From Buttiauxella agrestis ATCC 33320 (GTDB lineage: Bacteria > Pseudomonadota > Gammaproteobacteria > Enterobacterales > Enterobacteriaceae): a stretch of DNA of 64,000 bases. This document shows, piece by piece, positions 58,287 to 64,000 of the stretch. The notes beneath the pieces are model-generated. The model was not told the origin of the DNA. It did no database searches and saw only the letters and a list, made by a program, of their open reading frames with translations. Numbering within the stretch: position 1 is the first letter of the stretch; every line of letters begins with the position of its first letter. The translations under genes and the position numbers were made by a program. Where the stretch lies: assembly GCF_000735355.1 (NCBI RefSeq), contig NZ_JMPI01000036.1, positions 1 through 64,000 of the forward strand. Direction: 5' to 3'.

Positions 58287-59495
58287 TTACTGCAGTGGTA
58301 AAGTGACCTCATTCTCAGCGTTATCCTGACGTTTTTTACGCACAGCGAGCCACAGTAGCGGCACCATAAGAAACAGGACCCAGGGTACTAAAAGGAGGTG
58401 CATGGTTTTCCAGCCATAAGCATTTAGCAGTGGGCCGGCACCCAGCGAACAAATCAGGCTGAAGATAAAGACGCTCATGTCATTGGTCGCCTGCGCAACC
58501 CCCTTTTCCTCTGTAGTGTAAGTTGTTGCCAATAAGCTGGTTCCGCCGACATAGAGAAAGTTCCAACCGATTCCCATCAATATTAATGCACCCGTAAACA
58601 CTCCCCAGGTGACGCCTGAAAACGCCAGAGCAAGGTAAGCAAGCATGAGAAGAATGCCCGCCAGCATAATGTTAATGACGCCAAATCGGTCGATCAGTTT
58701 TCCGGTGAAGAATGACGGTACAAACCGGCCCAGTATGTGGAGCTGTATCACGGTAGCAATTTGAGGCAAGTCAAAATCGTAGTGCTTCATCGCGATAGGT
58801 GTCGCGGTCAGGCCCAGTACCATAATTCCAAATCCTGACGCGCCGGAAAAAAGGGCAACAAGATAAGCGGGCTGAAAAACGACTTTTTTCCATGACCTCG
58901 CGATAACGTGTTCAGAAGCTTCCATTGACTGAACCGGTATCTGTAAACGTGATAATAGCAACAGACCCACCGAAGCCATTATTCCCATAAAGAGGAATGA
59001 CCCTGCATAGGAAACGCTAAAAAATGCGCTTCCGAAGCTTGCCAGAAACGGGCCAAGCAGAGCGGCAACGACACCTCCAGCCAATACCAGCGAAATAGCT
59101 TTAGTCCGGAATGCCGGGAGAACGACTTCACCGGCGGCAAAGCGATAAAACTGAGCGAACGCCTGATAAATCCCCAGAAAGAACATACCAATACACAGCA
59201 GAATGAAGGAATATTGGATCATTGCCGCCATGGAAATAATAGCCGACATAATTCCGCTCAGAGCACCGGTTATAAAGCCGGTTTTCCTGCCTATCCGGCT
59301 CATCCATAACGATGCAGGAAACATCACTAACACAGTGCCAAGACTTGCCATTGCGAGCGGTACGGTGCTCAGCGCGGGGCCGGGGGCAAGAAGCGCACCT
59401 GCAAGCCCACCGATAGTCATTATCAGTACCGCTATGGATTGAAAGATGGCCTGAGAACCTGCAAGTATCAGGACCTGTCGATGCATATTCCTCAT
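58287..59495 (-). CDS. MFS transporter
   Basis: A 402-residue major facilitator protein with about twelve membrane helices. The loop-2 motif is weak (LWMSRIGRKTGF near residue 65) and is echoed in the second half (GKLIDRFGVIN). It heads a two-gene transcript with the isochorismatase-like hydrolase, so it may import the hydrolase's substrate or export its product. No substrate can be assigned. Confidence 0.85.
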   Translation of the reverse strand: MRNMHRQVLILAGSQAIFQSIAVLIMTIGGLAGALLAPGPALSTVPLAMASLGTVLVMFPASLWMSRIGRKTGFITGALSGIMSAIISMAAMIQYSFILLCIGMFFLGIYQAFAQFYRFAAGEVVLPAFRTKAISLVLAGGVVAALLGPFLASFGSAFFSVSYAGSFLFMGIMASVGLLLLSRLQIPVQSMEASEHVIARSWKKVVFQPAYLVALFSGASGFGIMVLGLTATPIAMKHYDFDLPQIATVIQLHILGRFVPSFFTGKLIDRFGVINIMLAGILLMLAYLALAFSGVTWGVFTGALILMGIGWNFLYVGGTSLLATTYTTEEKGVAQATNDMSVFIFSLICSLGAGPLLNAYGWKTMHLLLVPWVLFLMVPLLWLAVRKKRQDNAENEVTLPLQ

Positions 59496-59937
59496 TTTTT
59501 TGAAGCTCCGAAAGACACGAAATTAAGCATCAATACAATTTCAGTCTCAGTGACTATTACTGACTGAGTTAAGGTTGCGTCACTCAGAAAGATGCTGGGC
59601 CAGGATGGCGATCAGGTTTGAACAAGGCGATTTTTCATGAGAAAGATGAGCTAATGGCCTGCTGACGTTGCCATTATAGGGAGAGTGATGAGTAGTCAGT
59701 GAGTGGGCTGCACGCCAGGAATCAATGAAATTGGGCCAATATGTCATGCGGTCGAGTAAAGACCTAATCAGCCAATGCCATCCAGGAAATCATTCAACGT
59801 TAATATGCTTTTTTATCTGGGTGTCCGCTCCTGGCACTGAGCGGACAGTCCAAACGGCTGCCCGGTACGCTATGAGCGAGGAACATAAATAACAAATGTG
59901 ATGGTCCTCAAAAACCATATCTGCATATCTGCTGAAT
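59496..59937. other. Intergenic region upstream of the MFS gene
   Basis: No reading frame is credible. Near 59540-59570 there are overlapping inverted repeats of CAGT/ACTG type (CTCAGTGACTATTACTGACTGAG), about 45-75 bases before the MFS start, which could be an operator for the GlxA-type regulator. At 59824-59844 is one copy of the palindromic repeat described separately. Confidence 0.4.
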
Positions 59938-60422
59938 TTAACCAAAAACATGCATAGTTTCCAACTGCTCGGTTTTCATTTCATTGCAAGACGATAAAAA
60001 ATCATCCTTAAAACTTGGCGGGGGAGATCTTAGTTGCTGCACTGCCTCTTTATTTACTTCTAATTCCCGTAATTGTGCAATTGTACTTCTATGAATCGAT
60101 GAGAGAAAAAAATCGCCTGCGTTTGTTTTATGACTCTCCAGATAATTAGTTAGTATTTTAGACGATGCTTGAATTGCTTTTTCCTCAGAAAAACCCAAAG
60201 CAAAGCGAGAGTAGATGACATTATATTGGTACAGGCATGCTGCTTCAGCCATTTGTTTAGCTTGCTCCTTTGGGGAGGGCTGACTTGCCCACGACTGGGA
60301 ACTGATGATAAATATAAGCAGTAACAATCGTATTTTCATGTGTAGAATCCATATCCATTGGGAATACAATATGTAAACCTAACTAGCGTGGCTTTGCAAC
60401 ATCCGCTTTTGGCACAGAGCGG
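59824..60422. repeat. Paired palindromic repeats flanking the small secreted-protein gene
   Basis: Two 21-base copies in the same orientation, at 59824-59844 and 60402-60422, share TCCGCT, GGCAC and GAGCGG in order and differ at about four bases. Each can fold (CCGCT against AGCGG). They bracket the gene at 59938-60339, suggesting that gene moved as a unit between such repeats. Confidence 0.55.
59938..60339 (-). CDS. Small secreted protein of unknown function
   Basis: A 133-residue protein that I do not recognise. It has a clear signal peptide (MKIRLLLLIFIISSQSWA), so it is likely periplasmic. The mature part is mostly helical by composition and has two cysteines (Cys35 and Cys118) that could form a disulfide. 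I use the second in-frame ATG; the first adds ten residues before the signal. Small two-cysteine periplasmic proteins of this kind include toxin-immunity and inhibitor proteins, but nothing here proves that. It is AT-rich and flanked by repeats. Confidence 0.65.
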   Translation of the reverse strand: MKIRLLLLIFIISSQSWASQPSPKEQAKQMAEAACLYQYNVIYSRFALGFSEEKAIQASSKILTNYLESHKTNAGDFFLSSIHRSTIAQLRELEVNKEAVQQLRSPPPSFKDDFLSSCNEMKTEQLETMHVFG

Positions 60423-60458
60423 CCCATCAGATTATGTTTAGCCCTATGCTGTACCATT

Positions 60459-60494
60459 GTCAGTTCAAATCTAAGCTAATACATTTGAACTGAC
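60459..60494. other. Perfect 12-bp inverted repeat near cos
   Basis: GTCAGTTCAAAT at 60459-60470 is exactly complementary to 60483-60494, with a 12-base spacer. No long T-run follows. It lies in the gene-free stretch 60340-61015 about 190 bases from cos. It could be a protein-binding site or a transcript hairpin. Confidence 0.5.
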
Positions 60495-60681
60495 ACCCGC
60501 CGCATAATCCATGGTATCACCAACTCAGGTAGCGCATTTTCAACGCCCTCTTCTCGCTTACTCAGACATCCCTCACACCGCGTAACGCCACAACCACAAC
60601 GTGCATACCTGCGCATCGCTCAACACCTCAGCGAGGCGTTCATGTGGTGGAAAATAAAATAATTAAATGCTCCAGCGCGCA

Positions 60682-60700
60682 ATGCTATCCCCGCCACGCC
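60682..60700 (-). other. cos: Phage cos site (19-base cohesive end)
   Basis: The 19 bases ATGCTATCCCCGCCACGCC are the complement of the P2-family cohesive end. As I recall them, they match the 186 end at 18 of 19 positions and the P2 end at 16 of 19. In P2 cos lies between Q and the old/tin region, as here between Q-side cargo and the RloC-like gene. The flanking region 60500-60800 has several short inverted repeats that may be terminase-binding sites. No gene lies in 60340-61015 besides this. Confidence 0.8.
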
Positions 60701-61015
60701 TGCCCACTTCATGGGTCGGTTTTAATGCATTTGCATGATCACTCGTGATCCGCGCCAACTCAGGCGGCGCATGACCAGAACAGGCGAGCTAGGCACATGC
60801 AAAAAAATGCACCTAATGCATGGTGTACATAACAAAAATTACTGTTTGTAAGCATGATATTTTTGCAAAAGTGATTTAGGCCGTAATTCCCTTGATTAAA
60901 TTGTTTTTTTCTTGAAAAAACCGAAATGGTAGAGTAGATCTTTATAATAGAACCAACTATATTCGCTCCGAGCATTTATTTACTTAATAGCTTATTAAAA
61001 AGATGAGATGTTAAA

Positions 61016-63232
61016 ATGGAACTTAGACTAAAGAACATAACCAGCTATCAAAAAGACACTGTTACAACTATAAATCTAAGTAAAAAAATCAACATATTAT
61101 ATGGTCATAATGGTAGCGGAAAATCCACCATATCTAATTTTTTTTATAATACAGCGCATGCCGATTTTCAGGACTGCGAATGCTCATCATTAGAAAATTT
61201 CCGCCCAGTTGTTTACAATTCAAAATTTATTGAGGATAATTTTTATAATACTAAAGAACAAAAAGGTGTATTTACATTAAGTAAAGCAAATGCAGATATT
61301 GAAAAAGAGATAGCAGAAAAAGAGATTCTGAAAGAATCCCTAACTAATCAATATAGAGAAAAAATAAATTCCGCAAAAAATTTAACCGAAGAGAAAAATA
61401 AAGAAGAATTAAAAATCCAAGATTCCATTTGGACTAAAACCGAATCAACTCGGTTATCTGATTTAAAATTATTGATGAGAGGGAGTTTAGGGAGTAAAAG
61501 AGATTTCTTTACCCAAACAGCTAAAATACCAAGACTTCCGAATATAAACCTTAGCTTGCTAGCGAAAGAATATAGTGAACTACTGAAACATAAAAATAAT
61601 GAACTCCTTCTAATAACTCCTTTCTTAAACTACACCTTTTCAGCAGATGATATACATGTTTTAGTAACGCCAATCATAGACTCAAGTAACAGTTATCTCT
61701 CGGAAGCAATCAAAAAAATTCAAAACCTCGATTGGGTCAAACGAGGGAAAGAACTTTACCTAAATGGAACCACATGCCCTTTCTGCCAAGAAAACACGAT
61801 AACACCTATATTTCACAAGGCTATTGAATCCATATTTGATGAAAGCTATGAACAAAAAGTGCGTCAAATATCTTCCATAAAATCAGCTTATGAAGCTGCA
61901 ACTAAAAACATTTACAGTAGATTGCAGCAAGAAATTTCAGCATGTGAAATAATACCTTTTGAAGAAAAAGAAAAAAGTACAGCGCACCTGAAAATTTTGG
62001 AAGCCGAAGCAAATAAAAACTTAGCTCTAATTTCAGAAAAAATAAAAAACCCGTCATCTGTAGTCACACTACAATGGGATAACTCAACTGCATCAAAACT
62101 TCAGGAAAGCATAACCGAATATAACAAAAAGATAAATGAAATAAATATAAAAGTCAGAACATTTAAAACAAGTGAAAATTCTATACGTGGAAGGATATGG
62201 GGTGGTATTAGAGACTTGTGTAATCCAGAATTTGAAACACTCTCCGAGCTTGAAAAATCACACAACGAAAATTATAAAAAAATAAAATTAGAGACAGATG
62301 AGATAACGAAACAAGGGAAAAAGAACAATGAGGAAATAAAAGCACTTCGAGATCAAGTGTCTAATATAGATTTAACAATAGACTCAATTAATCTAAGGCT
62401 TAAGAATCTTGGGATACACGGTTTCAACATAACCAAACACAATGAATCTGAAGACAAGTATATTATATCTCGCACTGACAAACCTGAAAATGAAAATGTA
62501 TATAGATCTCTTAGCGAAGGTGAAAAAACACTAATAACCTTCCTCTATTTCCTAGAGTGCTGCAAAGGAAAATTAAATAAAGACGATGTAGATATGCGAG
62601 ACACTTTCATCATCATTGATGATCCAATTTCCAGCCTCTCCCAGAATTATATTTATGATATCGCATCTATTATTCACTTTGAAATAATAAAAAGTGACTC
62701 AGCAAAAAAAATATTATTACTTACTCACAACCTCTATTTTTTCCATGAGCTTATTAAGCTTGCTCCAAAAAGCAAAGAAGATAAAACATTCAAGCGAGAT
62801 TACTATCTTGGAAGAGTAACAAAGAATCAATACAGCATAATATCTGACATTGAAAAAAACAGTATCCAAAACGAGTACCAGTCATTATGGCAAATTTTAA
62901 AAGATGCAAAAGCAGGGAAAGTCAACAGAATAATAATACCCAATATAATGAGAAATATTTTAGAGTATTATTTTGCATTTGTTCATAGAACAGATGCGCT
63001 ACAATCAGAGTTAATTAAACTCGCAAATGATGATGGCAACAATGATTTTAGAGCATTTTATAGATACATAAATCGAGGTTCTCATTCAGATGCTGTTAAT
63101 ATCACCGACATGGGAGATATAGCACCAGAAAAATATATGGAGCAATTGCGAATAATATTTACTATGACTGGAGATGAAAAGCATTATATAAAAATGATGG
63201 ATGAGGAAGAAGAGGAAGTTGCTACCGCTTAG
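61016..63232 (+). CDS. RloC-like ABC-ATPase anticodon nuclease (probable anti-phage protein)
   Basis: A 738-residue protein with all marks of RloC. It has Walker A GHNGSGKST (30-38), long coiled coils (about 95-135 and 270-460), a CPFC zinc-hook motif at the apex (254-257), and signature LSEGEKT (499-505). Walker B with D-loop is FIIIDDPISSLSQN (531-544), and the switch histidine is His571. The C-terminal domain has Arg646-x3-Glu650 and His690, matching in spacing the R-E-H triad of PrrC/RloC nucleases that cut tRNA anticodon loops. It is AT-rich, stands alone without restriction genes, and reads opposite to A in the tin/old region of the phage. Confidence 0.85.
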   Translation: MELRLKNITSYQKDTVTTINLSKKINILYGHNGSGKSTISNFFYNTAHADFQDCECSSLENFRPVVYNSKFIEDNFYNTKEQKGVFTLSKANADIEKEIAEKEILKESLTNQYREKINSAKNLTEEKNKEELKIQDSIWTKTESTRLSDLKLLMRGSLGSKRDFFTQTAKIPRLPNINLSLLAKEYSELLKHKNNELLLITPFLNYTFSADDIHVLVTPIIDSSNSYLSEAIKKIQNLDWVKRGKELYLNGTTCPFCQENTITPIFHKAIESIFDESYEQKVRQISSIKSAYEAATKNIYSRLQQEISACEIIPFEEKEKSTAHLKILEAEANKNLALISEKIKNPSSVVTLQWDNSTASKLQESITEYNKKINEINIKVRTFKTSENSIRGRIWGGIRDLCNPEFETLSELEKSHNENYKKIKLETDEITKQGKKNNEEIKALRDQVSNIDLTIDSINLRLKNLGIHGFNITKHNESEDKYIISRTDKPENENVYRSLSEGEKTLITFLYFLECCKGKLNKDDVDMRDTFIIIDDPISSLSQNYIYDIASIIHFEIIKSDSAKKILLLTHNLYFFHELIKLAPKSKEDKTFKRDYYLGRVTKNQYSIISDIEKNSIQNEYQSLWQILKDAKAGKVNRIIIPNIMRNILEYYFAFVHRTDALQSELIKLANDDGNNDFRAFYRYINRGSHSDAVNITDMGDIAPEKYMEQLRIIFTMTGDEKHYIKMMDEEEEEVATA

Positions 63233-63260
63233 GCCGCATATCATCGATTTGGGTAAGATC

Positions 63261-63280
63261 GACGGTGTCTACACACCGTC
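63261..63280. terminator. Hairpin between the RloC-like gene and A
   Basis: A perfect 8-base stem GACGGTGT/ACACCGTC with a CTAC loop, 29 bases after the RloC-like stop. It lacks a clear T-run, so termination is uncertain. The remaining 180 bases to A hold another short inverted repeat (GCTATT/AATAGC near 63357-63375) and no gene. Confidence 0.4.
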
Positions 63281-63459
63281 TCCCAACGTCCAAAACGGTA
63301 GCGGGAGTACTGACGTACGTTCACTAGCTTTAACATGAGGTTATCTCCATGCAAGCGCTATTGTTGCCAATAGCAGCCTTTACACCCTTTGTATAAAGCT
63401 AATACCAAGAGTAATGCAATGTTGATATCCCAAGCGGTAGCGCGGGCATTCTAGGTCAG

Positions 63460-64000
63460 TTATTTAGAAATATCAAAGCTAAAATTATACCCCGGCCACT
63501 TATCAGCTGCTGGGTAAGAGAATTTTGTATCTCCATATATGACTGCGGCCCCACGCGTAAGCGCCTCAAGCTCCCAGCGCTGCGGGTTGATTCCCTGCCT
63601 CGAAAGCTCAAAGCAGATCTGTGGTATGCGTTCGCGTTCCTGCCGGGTTAATCGTGCTGACGGCGCGTGATTACTGACGTTTGTGGCGTCATGGTTTTGC
63701 TGTCGTGTTCTCGCCCTAGCTTCTTGCACTTTCAGAGCCTCCCGGAGCGCCACTTGAACATCGCTATCGCTCCAGTTCACCTCTCCGCTTTCGAGTAGAT
63801 TTAACACCACTGCGGTGTGCTCAGAAGGTGTAGGTGTCGATTCTGCACTGGTGTTAAAAACACTTAACCCACAGTTATTGACAGGACTCCGAGTCGCGGC
63901 GGAGCCGCTCTTTAAGGTCAAAAGATTAAGGTCAACGTCAACGGCTTTAGCAACGATGCGCCATTGAGTTGTACGCGTAACATGAACATTGTCAGAACCA
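63460..64000 (-). CDS. A: Replication initiation endonuclease gpA, C-terminal part (cut by window edge)
   Basis: The frame is open through position 64000, and the visible 179 codons are only the C-terminus. They start with a VHVTRTTQWRIV segment that matches the C-terminal region of P2 gpA, so the TTG at 63921 is not a real start. gpA (761 aa in P2) nicks the origin through tyrosines and starts rolling-circle replication; its catalytic motifs lie outside the window. The end (RGAAVIYGDTKFSYPAADKW) is complete. Confidence 0.85.
   Translation of the reverse strand, partial: GSDNVHVTRTTQWRIVAKAVDVDLNLLTLKSGSAATRSPVNNCGLSVFNTSAESTPTPSEHTAVVLNLLESGEVNWSDSDVQVALREALKVQEARARTRQQNHDATNVSNHAPSARLTRQERERIPQICFELSRQGINPQRWELEALTRGAAVIYGDTKFSYPAADKWPGYNFSFDISK

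Larger units (their letters stand above)
34005..64000 (-). mobile_element. P2-family prophage (incomplete, runs off right edge)
   Basis: All P2 late genes from ogr to Q are present in P2 order and near-P2 lengths. A cos site and the 3' part of replication gene A follow. No late gene is broken. The remaining early genes (the rest of A, B, cox, C, int) and the second att site must lie beyond 64000. Cargo is inserted at three places: V-S (RipA-like), Q-cos (five genes) and cos-A (RloC-like). The Z/fun interval between FI and the G-like gene is empty. Confidence 0.95.

Noticed and set aside
60760-60975. 71-codon minus-strand open frame near cos
   Set aside because: No ribosome site, no recognisable protein features, and it lies in the AT-rich upstream region of the RloC-like gene; a chance frame.
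61016-63232. RloC-like protein as SbcC, RecN or another SMC-type repair protein
   Set aside because: It has a CPFC hook and ABC motifs like SbcC/Rad50 but is short and has an extra C-terminal R-x3-E...H domain; no SbcD partner gene is nearby.
1-64000. tRNA or rRNA genes
   Set aside because: No cloverleaf-like or rRNA sequence was seen; the phage uses the cyaR terminator, not a tRNA, as its att site.

Overview
The window is from a member of the Enterobacteriaceae. Gene order and protein lengths on the left follow the E. coli cps-to-yegQ neighbourhood closely: colanic acid genes, yegH, asmA, dcd, udk, dgcE, alkA, yegD, mdtABCD-baeSR, trhP. I could not fix the genus from the sequence alone. Differences from E. 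coli include a small toxin-antitoxin remnant between yegD and mdtA.

Positions 1-9.7 kb hold the promoter-proximal part of the colanic acid (M-antigen) operon, read on the minus strand: wza, wzb, wzc, wcaA, wcaB, wcaC, wcaD, wcaE, wcaF. A JUMPStart/ops element and an RcsAB-like box lie upstream of wza. From 9.7 to 21.3 kb there are separate housekeeping genes (yegH, asmA, dcd, udk, dgcE, alkA, yegD) and a HigBA-like module whose toxin gene is broken. From 21.4 to 32.3 kb lies the tightly overlapping multidrug/envelope-stress operon mdtABCD-baeSR, followed by the tRNA hydroxylation gene trhP.

Downstream of trhP is the sRNA gene cyaR with a class II CRP promoter. Its terminator doubles as the attachment core of a P2-family prophage, which fills the rest of the window (about 34.0-64.0 kb) and runs off the right edge. 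All the P2 late genes are present in P2 order: ogr, D, U, T, E+E', E, FII, FI, G-like, H, I, J, W, V, S, R, lysC, lysB, K, Y, X, L, M, N, O on the minus strand and P, Q on the plus strand. They are followed by a cos site and the 3' part of replication gene A. lysA was not found, and the endolysin is a SAR-type GH24 lysozyme, not the P2 gpK type.

The accessory cargo is the most interesting part. (1) Between A and cos, where P2 carries tin and old, there is a solitary AT-rich RloC-like protein. It has a full ABC ATPase core, a CPFC zinc-hook motif and an R-x3-E...H anticodon-nuclease-like triad, so it is probably an anti-phage translation-arresting nuclease. (2) Between cos and Q, a place with almost no room in P2, sits about 5.3 kb of cargo: an MFS transporter with an isochorismatase-like hydrolase, a metallo-beta-lactamase-fold hydrolase, a GlxA-type AraC regulator and a small secreted protein. 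(3) Between V and S there is an AT-rich RipA-like four-helix membrane protein on the opposite strand, whose likely promoter overlaps a P2 Ogr-type activator box.
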